A stretch of DNA of 64,000 nucleotides from Brachypodium distachyon (GCF_000005505.3 NC_016134.3:11018624-11082623); one strand, 5' to 3'. Shown: positions 45,589-56,605, counted from the first letter of the stretch. Made by a program: numbers and translations. Notes: generated from the sequence alone by a model not told the origin.

Positions 45589-47545
45589 TTCGCTTCATGG
45601 CAGGTCCCAGAACACGGACCTCCTCTTGTACGTAAGGCTGCCATCTGGACCAGCAGCCGGCTGTGCTTTCCCGGCCACGACTTCGAGGTCCCTGACAATT
45701 TCGTATACTTCGTGTGCAGTCAGTTCCCTCGGTTTGTGCCGCCTCTCTGCCCTCCCGTTGAAGTTTTTCTTATCATCCCTCCACGGGTCCTTCATCTCCA
45801 GCCACTTACGGTGTCCCATGTACACAATCTTTTTTGATTCTGGCAGGAACAACCCTTGTGTCTTGTCCCCACACTTTGTGCATGCTTTGTACCCATGTGT
45901 TGACTGGCATGATGAGTTCCCATTTGCCGGGTAGTCATGCACACATGTCAGGAGAGCTGCTCGAAGGGTGAACTCCTCCTTATGAGCGTCCCAAACCTTT
46001 CGACCCTTCTCCCAAAGCTGCTTGAGCTCATCCTTCAGCAGCTCCAGATACACGTTCAGATCAGCTCCAGGCTGCTTAGGGCCATGTATGAGCATTGATA
46101 GGTGGATGTACTTCCTCTTCATGACAAGCCATGGGGGGAGGTTGTATATGAACAGGATCACCGGCCATGTGCTGTGTTTGCTGCTCAAGTTTCCAAACGG
46201 ATTGATCCCGTCCGTACTCATCCCAAACCTGATGTTCCTGGGCTCTGCGCCGAACTCGGGGAATTCGTCGTCCAGAGTTCTCCATTGAGCCGCATCTGCG
46301 GGGTGTCTGAGAACTCCATCATCATTGCGGTACACGCCCTCAGGATCGATATCCGCCTGAGTTGCGTCGTGGTAGATGAACCACCTGGCCTCCTTCTCAT
46401 TCTAGAACCAACGCTCCAACCTGGTGCCACACAGGAGATACCAGACCGTCTTTGCCGCTGCACCACGATTCAATTCTTCCTCCTCGCCGCAGTCAGGATT
46501 GGGGTCTTTCTTCCTATATCGGGATGTTTTGCATACTGGACAGTTGTGCATGTCTTTGTAGTCGCCCTTATATATGATGCAGTCCAGCCGGACAAGCATG
46601 GTATCTGATGACCTCTAACCCGATTGGGCATGTAACTTTCTTCGCCTCGTATGTGCTCTTAGGCAACTTGTTGCCTGGAGGAAGTACCGTACGTAGGTAA
46701 CTCAGAATCTCTGTGAATCCCGAGTCCACGATGTTGTATTTTGCCTTTATAAGCAAAAGCTCGAGCGTTACTTCTAGCACACTGTTATCCACGCCGGCAT
46801 TTTCATATAACGGTGTCTTGGCATCCTCTCTCAGCTTCTCGAACTTACGGGACACCCTCTCATCCTCGGGGTCATCCAACTGATTCTGTAGATGTTGATC
46901 GTCCAGCATTTCAACCATCCTACCGGTTGGAACATCCTGTACTGGATCCTCGCCACGGTATGCTTCTTCACCAGGCTGGTCGTCAGACTCCATGTTTTCC
47001 ATGTCAATGCCATCATCGACTTCAATGCCATCCTCCCCGTGAGAAGTCCACCTTGAATAACCAGACACAAATCCCCGCATGAGCAAGTGCATCTCGACAT
47101 CCTCTGGCTCGTACAGGGACAACACATCTTATTACCCCCTTTCCTATGCATATCTTCCACGCCGGCATCGACAAAAGTCTTCAGCCGCTCTATCCACTCA
47201 GCACGTAACCTATCCTCGTACATCCGAGCACGGCCCATCGAGCTACAACACAATTTTTTTTAAAAAATAAACAAATCAGCTTGATCGACAAAAATGGAAA
47301 ATTTTGGCTGAACCTTTGCTAAAAAAAATAGCATTTTGCACTACGAAATTCGATGCCTGCATCAAAAACAAATTATTCCCACCCACATCGGCATGACGGC
47401 TGGTATCACATCACATAAAAAATACACGACACGAAGGCCGGTGTCAACACACATTTAATATGTTTGAACATGCACGTACACCGGTCCCGAGGTTAAGCTT
47501 AACCCTAGGGCTAAGCCCCAGGGGCTAAGCTCACCCATAAGTAGC

Positions 47546-47611
47546 TAGAGAGAGAGCTGCAGAGAGAGAGAGAGAGCTAGAGAGAGAGAGAGATAGAGAG
47601 AGAGGGAGCTC
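47546..47611. repeat. GA microsatellite
   Basis: Interrupted (GA)n tracts lie upstream of the minus-strand TNP2 start, within its presumed 5' leader. Confidence 0.85.
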
Positions 47612-47874
47612 ATTGGAGCAAAATTAAAGCCATAGAGAGGGCAATCCGGGGGGGAGGGCAGAGCTATGCTGCGGGGGTGCCACGGATAGAGCGGGGGCAG
47701 ACCGGGGGAGGCGCTACAGAGAGATCGGGGCCGAATTTCCCGTCGGTGGCCAAGGCACCATTAATGGCGATTTTGCCAAATTGGAGAATAATAGGAGGAA
47801 TAAGGGAGAGGAAGAGGGAGGAGAAGGGGGAGAGCTACCTTCCGGCCGCCGCCATCAATTTTGGCACTGGCGAC

Positions 47875-47955
47875 CTCTAGCGGCGGGCGGAAAAATAAAC
47901 CGCCCCTGGAGGCCTCAGCAGTGGCGGGGAACCTAAGGCCCGCCATTGGTGCCAG
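47875..47955. repeat. Subterminal repeats, right edge of the inner CACTA block
   Basis: Units such as GCAGTGGCGGGGAACC and GGCCCGCCATTGGTGCC belong to the same family as 32578-32850. The last recognisable base is near GCCACGGTG at about 47962, directly before outer TNP2 coding sequence. Confidence 0.7.
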
Positions 47956-47960
47956 CCACG

Positions 47961-50840
47961 GTGTTTGACAGAGAATACGCGGATGCCAAGCATTGTCCCA
48001 AGTGCAATTTCTCTAGGTATGTCGAGGTAGACCACAGGAAGGGTCTGGTGTAGTCGAAAATACCCCATAAAGTTCTTAGGATGCTTCCATTCTCAGAAAG
48101 AACTGGTCGGATGATGCTATCCGACCTGCCTGGCAAAGCTGTGACGCATCACAAACTGGGGAAGAAATACAAATACGACAAGGAGCATGGAAGGATTTTG
48201 ATCGGAAGTATCCGAAGAAAAGCCGCGGAGCCTCGCAAATGATGGGTTCAATCCATTTGGCATGACGAGTACCCCATACAGCTGCTGGCCAGTGTTTGTT
48301 ATTCCGCTCAATCTCCCTCCCGGAATGATAATGCAATGGAAATACATGTTCTTGGCGCCGATAATTCCAGGGCCAGAATATCCAGGGAAGAACATTAATG
48401 TGTATATGCGGCCCCTGATGGAGGAGTTGAAAAGAGGTTGGGAGGAAGGGATCATGGTGTACGACAAAGCTACCAAGACAAACTTCAGGATGCATATCTG
48501 GTTCCAGTTCTCCATTCATGACCACCCGGGGTGATCTATACTCTCTGGCAAAGGCTTGCATGGGAAGTTCATATGCCCACACTGCGGGACTGATCTGGAG
48601 TTCTATCGGCTCGCTCATGGTCGCAAGTATTGTTGCTTTGATCTGCACAGGCGATTCCTCCCGCCTAACAATCCGTTCAGACAAGACAAGAAGAAGTTCA
48701 TGAAAGGTGTGGTCGTCGAAGAGGGGCCACCCCGTTATCGCGCCGGTTCTGAGCTTCTTGCTGAGCTGGACGCTCTTGTGCCTGACCCGACACAACCTGA
48801 CAAGTTCCTGGGGTATGGTGATACACACAACTGGACTCACAAGTCATGCTTCTGGGAGCTCCCCTACTTACAACACATTCTTCTTCCACATTATATTGAT
48901 GTGATGCACACCAAAAAGAATGTCGCCGAAGCCCTTTTCAACACAATTCTCAACATTATTGACAAGACGAAAGATAATCCGAAGGCTAGAAAAGATCAAG
49001 AAGAACTTTGCGATAGACCACAGTTAAGCATTAAAAAGGTGCCAGGCAGGTCAGACATCAGGCCAAAGGCCCCGTTCGCTCTCGACAGGGACCAAAAGAT
49101 GTTAGTAATCCTGTGGTTCAAAGAGTTGAAGTTTCCTGATGGGTATACAGCTAATCTAAAGAGGGGAGTGAATCTTGGCACCATGCGAATCAACGGCCTC
49201 AAGAGTCATGACTATCACATATGGCTTGAGCGTTTGCTGCCGATGATGGTTCGAGGCTATGTATCGGAGGATATTTGGCGGGTGTTGGCAGAGTTGAGCA
49301 ATTTCTTCTGCCGGCTTTGTGCTAAAGAACTATCCCCCACCTTGCTAGAAGAAATGGAAAAACAAGCCCCTGTGTTGCTTTGCAAGCTAGAGATGATCTT
49401 TCCGCCGGGCATGTTCGTGACGATGCAACATCTAATCATCCACCTCCCGTATGAGGCATGGATGTGGGGCCCTGTGCAACATCGTTGGATGTATGCCGTC
49501 GAGAGACTTATGAAGACCTTTCGAGCTAAAGTAAAAAACAAAGCTAAAGTTGAAGCATGCATATGGGAGGCAAGCCGTCTCGAGGAAGTTCAAACGCAAC
49601 AACGAATTACTATAGCTCCGATATTGTCACGTTGCATAATCCAGTCTCCCGCTATAATCTTGGCAACCCTGAAGATGAGTCCAAGCTGAGCCTATTTAGA
49701 GGGCAACTTGGAACTTCTAAAGCCGAGAAAACAGTCACCCTGTCCTACCAAGAGTGGCGATCCCTTACGTTGTATATCTTGAACAATCTCGACGAAGTCT
49801 AGCCGTACATCAAGTAAGTGCCCAGTAAATAATTCCTCTTTGCAATTGATCACAAGTTTGTCTCTAACTCATTTTATTCTCATTGCGTCAGCACATTCAC
49901 TCAACTGAACTGGAAGCAAACAAGAAAACTCGATCCTCTAGAACATGATGCCCTTCTTAGAGATGGTCCAAATGGCCCCGGATCCGGTTTCATTGAGTGG
50001 TTCCAAAATCAAGTACTTTGTTTCTTAGCTCCTAGTTGTTTCAACAGCTAGAGGCCTTGCGTGCGACTAATACATGATGCTTTTGTGCTTAAACCTGTAG
50101 GCTAACAACGATGCGTCTATGAGCTCCCAATTGAGACAAATTGCCAATGGTTTTGATGTCAAGGTCGGTTCATTCAAATCCTACGACGTCAATGGATATC
50201 AATTCCATACAACAGGGTACGAGCTCAGTCGGCCCAACCGAACCTCAACAATTTCCGGGGTGTTCGTAGAATGCGGTGGAGATGACTTCTACGGAAGGGT
50301 TTAGGAGATATACAAACTACAATACTGCTGGCCCAAACCTCCAAAGGTCGTTGTATTAAAATGCCGTTGGATCGATCCGAAACACGTTAACAAGGATGAC
50401 ACAATTGGCCTAGTCAAAGTAAAACGAGACAGTGTCTTCGAATGCGAGGATGTATATATTGTGGCTCAACAAGCCACACAAGTTTATTTCCTCCTGTACC
50501 CGTGCACTAAAGTGGCTCGCCTTCAGGGTTTGGATGTCGTGTACCTCGTGCAGCCACATGGTAAACTACCAGAACCAAACGACCAAGATTATCTGGCGTA
50601 ACGAGAGCCTAGCGACGAGAACAAATTTTTCCAAGAAACTGGCGGGGACACAAGTGATTTCGTGGTACGGTATACCGATTCTCCGGGCACGGAAGTAGGC
50701 AATGACGGTGAAGGTGACGAGGTTGATGGTGATGGTGACGACGACGATGAGGAACATGCCAATGTTGATATAGTGATGTTGAGAGTGATCTTGATGCGGC
50801 TCTTCTAGTTGATCCCGATGACGAAGATTACAATCCACAT
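47961..50840 (+). pseudogene. TNP2 transposase of the outer CACTA element, 5'-truncated
   Basis: Homology starts abruptly with FDREYADAKHCPKCNFSRYV. It continues with KIPHKVLRMLPFSERTGRMM, then DGFNPFGMTSTPYSCWPVFV, NLPPGMIMQWKYMFLAPIIP and GKFICPHCGTDLEFY, to the long open stretch 48556-49689 with SCFWELPYLQHILLPHYIDV MHTKKNV. The C-terminal DUF4218 region (FPPGMFVTMQHLIIHLPYEA) and DUF4216-type region (about 50120-50600, YDVNGYQFHTTGYE) follow, then an acidic tail. Lesions are a TAG near 48052, a frameshift near 48240 and others near 48535, 49600 and 50303. The first 200-300 residues of a TNP2 are missing upstream, where the inner block abuts. It is read head-to-head with the other TNP2, starting only 0.7 kb away. 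Confidence 0.85.
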
Positions 50841-50856
50841 GCCCATACTTAATTGT

Positions 50857-51200
50857 TTCATTTGTTTACATCTACTTGTATAATCCGTCCTACTTAATTA
50901 GTTAGTTCGTTGAATCCCAACTTTATTGGATTGTACATCAAGTTGTTTCATTTGTTTACACCAAGTTGTTGTTTCATTTATTTACATTTAGTTGGTGTTT
51001 CTTTTATTTACATCAAGATGTTGTTTCATTTGTTTACATCTACTTGTATAATCCGTCCTACTTAATTAGTTAGTTCGTTGAATCTCAACTTTACTTGTAT
51101 TGTACATCAAGTTGTTTCATTTGTTTACATCAAGTTGTTGTTTCATTTATTTACATCTACTTGCATAATCCGTACTAACTTGTTCACTTTTCCTCATGGC
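50857..51200 (+). repeat. Direct repeat of about 170 bp in the spacer between the two CACTA ORFs
   Basis: The segment TTTCATTTGTTTACATCTAC and onward at about 50857 recurs at about 51027 with few changes, and a third partial copy starts near 51145. Shorter TTGTTTCATTT words repeat within it. Confidence 0.8.
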
Positions 51201-51213
51201 AGGTGATTGAACC

Positions 51214-53325
51214 ATGGTGGGTGGGCGTAGTACCTCTCAGAGGCGTATCGAAGAGCTATACCCTCCGCCTAAAGTGAAGGCCAAACCCTCGAAGAAAACC
51301 GTTGCACATAAAGCAAAGGGCAAAGCCAGGAGGGACCCCTCTCCCTCGCTGCCGCCACTCGATCCATTGTACAATCCTGAGGATGACAGGGAGGAGGAGA
51401 TTCAGGAGGAGGTGAGGGAGATGGAGATGGAGGCGGGGGACTTTGGTGAGGACGAGCTGCAGGATCAATCTGTTGGTACCTCCGCGGGAGCCTCAGCGGG
51501 GGCTGCCTCTAGCTCTGGTACAGACAAAGTATACCAACGTGGTCCTACTCGTCTCTCCATAAAGCGGCCCTCTTGTGAAGCTAAGAAGCCGGTCATTCGT
51601 CCAGCAGCCAAGATGTACCTTTCTTGATCCTAGAATTCAGTTTACATCAAATTGTTGTTTCATTTATTAACTGCAATTGACTTGTCTTATCCTTGTTCAG
51701 GGGCTGGGTGCTTGTTGCACCCGGGTGTTTTACGATGCAACCCAAGGCTTTGCTTGGGGTCTTCCTCAAGGACCACTTCCCTGGCATGGTTCTTGTTGAA
51801 GGAAAGGAGGAGCCAGAGGTAGCCCGGACATGGACACACTACGTGGCCCAACCGGACTTTCAAGATAGAGAGAATGTGGTGTATGCGAACAAAGCCGAGC
51901 AGGTGAAGGGCGAATTTTGGGTAAGTCGCCTTCGCACAATGCATACATTAGTCAAAACAAATGTAATGCAAAATATATAACTCATGAATGGATCCGTTCT
52001 GTCTAATTGCGGCGGCTCTTCAAGCTGGCGGAAGGCTATGATGATGCAACAATTGAACGGCACTTCGAGGCAAGTGTGAAGAAGGCATTGTCTGAGATGT
52101 TCTATCACGCGCGTGTCAACGCCGTGAGGAAGTACTATGCTGAAGTGAAGAAACATAGATTGGAGAAGGCACAATGTATCGTGACGCATCTCGAGTATGA
52201 ACAATACATGTAGGTAAAGTAAAATAAAGTGCATTTCCTTGCTTAATAAGGGCTAACGCTTAACTTCTTCGTGTTTGGGCTTGTACTTGTTCATTTAGGT
52301 TCCTCCGCACTGCTGCATCTCGCACTTAAATGCCTGGAAGGTACTGGTGGACTCGTGGTGCAGCCCGGTGTACGTGGAGACTCACGGGCTCCTTAGGGAG
52401 AGGAGGTTGGCCAACCCAAGCAGAATGCACCATCAAGGGAGCGTGAACTTGCAGGGCTACATCAACAACTATGTATGTGTTTTTCTCCCAAAAAGATCTT
52501 CATGTGCGAGCCTCACCCCTAACTATCTTGTCGTTGCTTGTTGTTTCATGGCTGTTGACTGCGCCCTTAGGGGAAAGGCGAGCACCGTGTCGGAGTACAG
52601 TGCAAACGCCCCGCCCGAAGCCTACGCCACCTCAGCTGACCATGCCAAGGTCCCAGGCTACGTGGAAGTGTTTGAGGAGGTGCACGGCCCCGGGGTTGAT
52701 CCTAGCCAACACGACCTGGATGTGGAAGTGGTCGTGAGGACGGGAGGAGGCAAGAAGCACGGTAGGCTGGTCTTCAGGAACGGAACCATTGATCCGAGCA
52801 CCGTTCCCAGCCTACCTCACCTGAAGGCTACTTCCACGAGCTCAAGTGCTAGTATACACAGTCGTCCAGGTGCACGGCAGTTCTCATAGCAGGTTAGTTG
52901 TTCTTCATTCACCATCTCGTGTCTTTTCGCATTTCAATGTAACGACAATGATCTTGTAATCGCATTGCAGGAGGTGGCGGGTATGGTGGCAGCTCAGGTG
53001 CAGGCTCAGATGGAGGCTCAGAGGGAGGCACGGGATGCTCAGATCCAGGCTCAGGTCCAGGCTCAGATGGCTCAGATGCAAGGTCAGATGCAGGCCGCAC
53101 TGAGGGCTCAGTACGACCACCTTAGGGTATGTTTACCGCACATAATAGCCAAGAAAGTGTGGTATTAGTTTCATAACTGCAACTCTTTGTCTTTTCAATA
53201 TGCAGCCGTACCTCGCCGCCACCCCTCAAGAGCCGCCTACAGCACCACCGCCGTTCGACTTGGCGTTTGTCAATCTCCAGATTGAGCATGCTCCACAGCC
53301 TTCTCCACAAACTCCGGTGAGTTCA
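51214..53325 (+). CDS. Second ORF of the outer CACTA element (plant En/Spm transposase_24-like)
   Basis: The start is ATG at 51214 (MVGGRSTSQRRIEELYPPPK). Coding segments, separated by apparent introns, are approximately 51214-51620, 51702-51920, 52006-52213, 52300-52480, 52570-52890, 52970-53127 and 53205-53318. The second segment, GWVLVAPGCFTMQPKALLGV FLKDHFPG, with RTWTHYVAQPDFQDRENVVY, and the third, ALSEMFYHARVNAVRKYY, match the PF03004 pattern. The C-terminal part is a Gln/Ala/Met-rich coiled coil (AQVQAQMEAQREARDAQIQA, about residues 52980-53100 in base terms) and a Pro-rich end. In CACTA elements this protein is thought to bind the subterminal repeats. I saw no certain lesion, but exon borders are inferred. 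It could be the only intact gene of the element. Confidence 0.6.
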
Positions 53326-53624
53326 CTCGAAACATTTCAATCTCCATTCATGACTTTTCTTGCTTCCTTTGAGGGTTGGGGTCAATGCCTAATCATCTAT
53401 GCAACAACATCAATCTGGCCGTGGCTCGAACGACCCTTCTTCATACGCAAGCCTTGCTGGAGGCAACCGTCTTGGCCAGTCACCTGCTCCTGGGCACTGA
53501 CTCAGGTAAGTTGCCACAAACTTGTCTCATCTCGAGGTCCGTTGTTTTGAAAACTTACTTTCTTGTCTCCACACGTAGAACTGCATAACCTAGCGTCACA
53601 TAGTGACATAGATCCCATTTTAGA

Positions 53625-54580
53625 GCCAAAAGGGCTCACTTGGCTCCAATATGGTGCCTTGGTGGCATTTTTGGGCATTTGGCTCATTTATACCACCCGG
53701 GCACCAATTTGGAGCCAAATGAGCCATATTGGCTCCAAAATGGTGCCTTGGTGGCTTTTTTGGGCATTTGGCTCATTTACGCCAACAGGGCACCATTTTG
53801 GAGCCAAATGAGCCATATTGGCTTCAAAATGGTGCCTTGGTGGCATTTTTGGTCATTTGGCTCATTTATGCCACCAGGGCACCATTTTGGAGCCAAAAGG
53901 GCTCTTTTGGCTCCAAAATGGTGCCTCGGTGACATTTTTGGGCATTTAGCTCATTTATGCCATTGGCTCCAAAATGGTGCCTTCATGCCATTTTTGGGAC
54001 ATTTGACTCCAAAATGGCCCAAAGGCACCATTTTGGAGCCAAATGAGCCATGTTGGCTCCAAAATGGAGCCATGGTGGCATAATGGAGCGAAATGGCTCG
54101 TTTTGTGGCCAAAATAGTGCCTTGGTGGCATTTTTGTGCCATTTGGCACATTTATGCGACTAATGCACCATCTTGAAGCCAAATGAGCCATATTCGCTCC
54201 AAAATGGTGCCATCGTGCCATTTTAGAGCATTAGGGGTCATTTGGCTCCAAAATGGTGCCTTAGTGCCATTTTTGGAGCCAAAATGAGCCATATTTGCTC
54301 AAAAATAATTCCATGGTGGCATAATGTAACCAAATGGCTCGTTTTCGAGCCAAGATTGTGCATTGGTGTCATTTTTGGGCCATTTGGCTCAGTTATGCGA
54401 CCATGGCACCATCTTGGAGTCAAATGAGCCATAATGGCTCCAAAATGGTGCCTTGGAGCCATTTCTGGCTCATTTGGCTTCAAAATGGTGCCTTGGTGGC
54501 ATTTCTGGGCCATTTGGCTCATTTGTGTGACCATTACACCATTTTTGAGCCAAATGGCTAAGTTCCGCTTCAAATACTAG
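53625..54580. repeat. Minisatellite of alternating inverted units
   Basis: Words GGCTCCAAAATGGTGCC and their inverse GGCACCATTTTGGAGCC alternate with TTTGGCTCATTTATG and TTTGGGCATTTGG, about ten times over 950 bases. Full repeat period is about 85-90 bases. Each period is nearly palindromic, so strong hairpins can form. Open frames on both strands follow from the repetition. It lies just after the second CACTA ORF. Confidence 0.85.
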
Positions 54581-54934
54581 AATTGTCACTTCAATGCCTT
54601 TATTTATATCTAACTATGATATTCCAACTCTATTTCATAAGTTTCTACTGGTGCAATGGGTGGTGGATGTTGAAGGTGCCCGAGTCACCTTCTTTTCATG
54701 TATGAACACTTGTAATATGTTGCTACCATGTGATGAGCACTTGTAATACTTTTGTTGTGAGATATGTGATGTTTTTGGAGTTTCATGAGATGTTTATATG
54801 CTTGTGATGTGAATGCTATATGTGCATGCGTCTATGATTTTGTGTGGATGTATTGCCGTGCTGTGTTTGAATATATATAGAGCTGTCAAAATATTTCTAA
54901 TTGCTGTGATAAAAAAAATCAAAAAAAGAAAAAT

Positions 54935-55608
54935 CCTTTGCCGACGGCCACAGTCCTGGCTGCCGGCAAATGCTGAGCGCGGGCCTGCACCAGATCGTGC
55001 CGCGTGTCCACCCTTTGCCGGCGGAATTTTCACCGGCCGCCGGCAAAGACCGACAGGTGGGCCACCACCTGGCACGCGTGACCGGCTCACGGCATGCCAC
55101 GTGGCGACCCTTTGCCGGCGGCATTTTACCTGGCTGCGGGCAAAGGCCGACAGGGGGGCCACTCCGCGCCACGCATGGCCGGCTAGCGGCGTGCCACGTG
55201 CCCGCCCTTTGCCAGCGACATTTTAGCTGGCCGCCGGCAAAGGCGCCGACACGTGGGCCACCGCGCCCTCGTGTGGCCGTCCCGGAAGGAGCCACATGTC
55301 AGGCCTTTGCCGGCGGCTTTTTCCCTGGCCGCCAGCAAAGGCCCGACATGTGGGCCCAACCATTAACGCCACCGACGGCCGCGATCTCCTTTTCTTTGCC
55401 GGAGGCCGTTGTTTCTGCTGCCGGCAAAGGCTTCGCCGACGGACCCGTGCGAAAGCCACCGGCAGAAAATCCTTCGCCGGTGGATCTCCGTGCCGACGGG
55501 CTTTTTCGGCGGCCCCGAAAGAAAGCCACCGGCAAAGGCTTTGCCGGAGGCAAAGGTGGCTTTGCCGGCGGCCCCTGGCCTCCGGCAAAGCCGGTTTCTC
55601 CCGTAGTG
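54935..55608 (-). repeat. Right subterminal repeats of the outer CACTA element
   Basis: More than fifteen copies of TTTGCCGGCGG and its inverse CCGCCGGCAAAG lie up to the terminus GTTTCTCCCGTAGTG. The spacer parts vary; for example GACANGTGGGCCACC recurs. Orientation is inverse to the left end. Confidence 0.85.
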
Positions 55609-55611
55609 TGT

Positions 55612-56090
55612 GACGACTTGGTCCGAGCTAGTCTCTTCAGCACGAGCCGAGCTGGCAAAACGGTCTCGTTCGACCTTCCGACCGGTCAAGCTCGCGAGGC
55701 AGCGAGCGGCCCATACATTTTTTTGTCGGCCCAGTCACAATTTTACCAATGTATTCTCCAGCCCAGGCCAAGGGTGAATAACCAAATATAAGATTCCTCT
55801 AAAAAAAAGCCAAATATAAGATCACGCGATCCATGCCGCCAGCGATCGCCGGCGTCCCCCGCTCGAACCGAGAACATATCTTTTAGATGCCTAAAACTTG
55901 AGTACGATTTCTAAAATAGCTAAAAGAACTTGTGTAGTGCTCCGGAAAGTTTGAACGTTACCTTTCCTAGCTAGCTAGCTAGGAGTGGACTCTACAAATT
56001 AACAAAAACGGACAGATCGAACGAACGCAGTTCTACCAAATATATATAAGCTGAACCCGATCGATCCGTCCATCCGTGCGTCCAGCGGCA
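55612..56090. other. Intergenic stretch between the CACTA and MULE-carrying loci
   Basis: A short direct repeat, CCAAATATAAGAT (about 55781 and 55810), is seen. TATATATAAG at about 56041 could be a TATA box for the F-box relic that follows. Confidence 0.4.
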
Positions 56091-56605
56091 ATGGACGGCG
56101 AGGGTAGGAGCACGAGAACCATGTCAACGGACTTCACCGTAGACGTCCTGGTGAACATCCTGCTGCGCCTCCCGCCAAGCTTCAGGCGCCGGAGCCGCCT
56201 CGTGTGCCGGCACGGGCGCCACGTCGTCGACACTAGCACCCCGGAGATGCAGAGCCGTGCGCCCCAAGGTCCTGATAGACACCTCGGACGCCATGTACCT
56301 CATCGCCAACCCATCGTCTTCGCCGCCGACGGGGAGAGGCGGCACTACCAGAGAGCCATGGAACAAGCTGGGAAGGGTATGGGAGAGCGAGGGTCATCGG
56401 CGCCTGCAATGGCTTGATCTGCCTGTGGCACCAGACGGCGTGCCACAGAATAAACATCACCGTGGTCAACCCGGTCACCGGGGACGGTCTGGACATGCCG
56501 TTGCCACCATCGTCCGCCGGCCATGGAGATATTAGCGGTGCAGCCGAATTGCATGGAGATATTAGGTGTGGGCCCTAGAGGTTCCGAGATCAGGGGAGCA
56601 ACAGC
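56091..56605 (+). pseudogene. F-box gene relic, interrupted by the MULE
   Basis: ATG at 56091 opens MDGEGRSTRTMSTDFTVDVL, then VNILLRLPPSFRRRSRLVCR HGRHVVD, a recognisable F-box. After a frameshift near 56265, another frame reads AKVLIDTSDAMYLIANP. A further shift gives RVIGACNGLICLWHQTACHR then INITVVNPVTGDGLDMPLPP, the usual 'GxCNGLxCL...NPVTGE' signature downstream of plant F-boxes. The MULE inserts at 56597-56605. The sequence beyond the MULE (63381 on) does not show a recognisable continuation. At least two frameshifts predate or are independent of the insertion. Confidence 0.75.

Larger units (their letters stand above)
41223..45597 (+). mobile_element. Solo LTR, 4.4 kb, inside the TNP2 gene
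   Basis: The insertion begins TGTAACATCCC and ends CGCTTCA. It is flanked by TGGCA at 41218-41222 and 45598-45602. Taking it out joins FWDLP to YRRFLQSRH in frame on minus, exactly as in other TNP2 proteins. It contains no primer site or pol sequence. Words such as GCCGTGTCC.CGGTTA.GGAC are shared with the solo LTR at 5440-9225, so the two are related. It has a GC-rich leader-like block at 41.7-42.4 kb, a 17-G run near its end and a second solo LTR within. Confidence 0.9.
38660..47238 (-). pseudogene. TNP2-type CACTA transposase, interrupted by two insertions
   Basis: On minus the protein begins MGRARMYEDRLRAEWIERLK at 47238. It continues through a Cys-rich segment (YKGDYKDMHNCPVCKTSRYR, about 46570), DGINPFGNLSSKHSTWPVIL and NLPPWLVMKRKYIHLSMLIH (about 46200-46080), to RRSVFWDLP at 45603. 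After the solo LTR it resumes at 41222 with YRRFLQSRHTIDVMHVEKNV CDSLLG. It continues to about 40400, where a 0.8 kb element intervenes, and ends at 38660 with the DUF4218/DUF4216-type C-terminus (YAMNGYTYYTKAQDR, EIWELDYTFTTIAMFRIRW). These are the hallmarks of TNP2/TNPD. Additional lesions are frameshifts near 46600 and 40560, a stop near 46403 and a stop near 40400. Confidence 0.85.
32578..47955 (-). mobile_element. Second CACTA-derived block (minus strand), probably composite
   Basis: Subterminal repeats built on CCCGCCACTGG / CCAGTGGCGGG mark both edges (32578-32850 and 47875-47955) and also occur in the middle (37310-37545 and 37905-38110). The block carries a second-ORF-type gene with a Ulp1-like domain (33020-37211) and a TNP2 (38660-47238), all on minus. 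On its right the outer TNP2 resumes at about 47961. The middle repeats suggest two related elements, about 32.6-37.5 and 37.9-47.95 kb, side by side or one inside the other. I could not find clean CACTA termini or target duplications, so the exact edges are uncertain. Confidence 0.65.
31433..55608 (+). mobile_element. CACTA (En/Spm) DNA transposon, 24.2 kb, with nested insertions
   Basis: The left end CACTACCGGAAAA and the inverted right end TTCTCCCGTAGTG match at 11 of 13 positions. Both ends are flanked by TGT (31430-31432 and 55609-55611), the 3-bp target duplication of this superfamily. Subterminal repeats built on TTTGCCGGCGG occur at both ends (31433-31935 and 54935-55608) in opposite orientation. 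Its own genes are on +: a TNP2 transposase pseudogene from about 47961 and a second ORF from 51214 to 53325. The N-terminal part of that TNP2 is missing and is replaced by the minus-strand CACTA-derived block at about 32.6-47.95 kb. It is not autonomous as it stands. Confidence 0.9.

Noticed and set aside
41223..45597. Complete LTR retrotransposon
   Set aside because: Only one LTR body is present, with no internal primer site, gag or pol; a solo LTR explains it with an exact 5-bp duplication.
32609..47962. CACCGTGGC words at both edges as termini of one inner CACTA element
   Set aside because: They are inverted with respect to each other, but flanking triplets (TAG and TTT) do not match and the canonical CACTA is absent.
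53640..54573. Frames of 60-147 codons on both strands
   Set aside because: Produced by the minisatellite; the same words are read in both directions.
54813..55791. Frames up to 273 codons over the right CACTA end
   Set aside because: They run through TTTGCCGGCGG subterminal repeats; the translations are repeats of AGG/CRR-type words.
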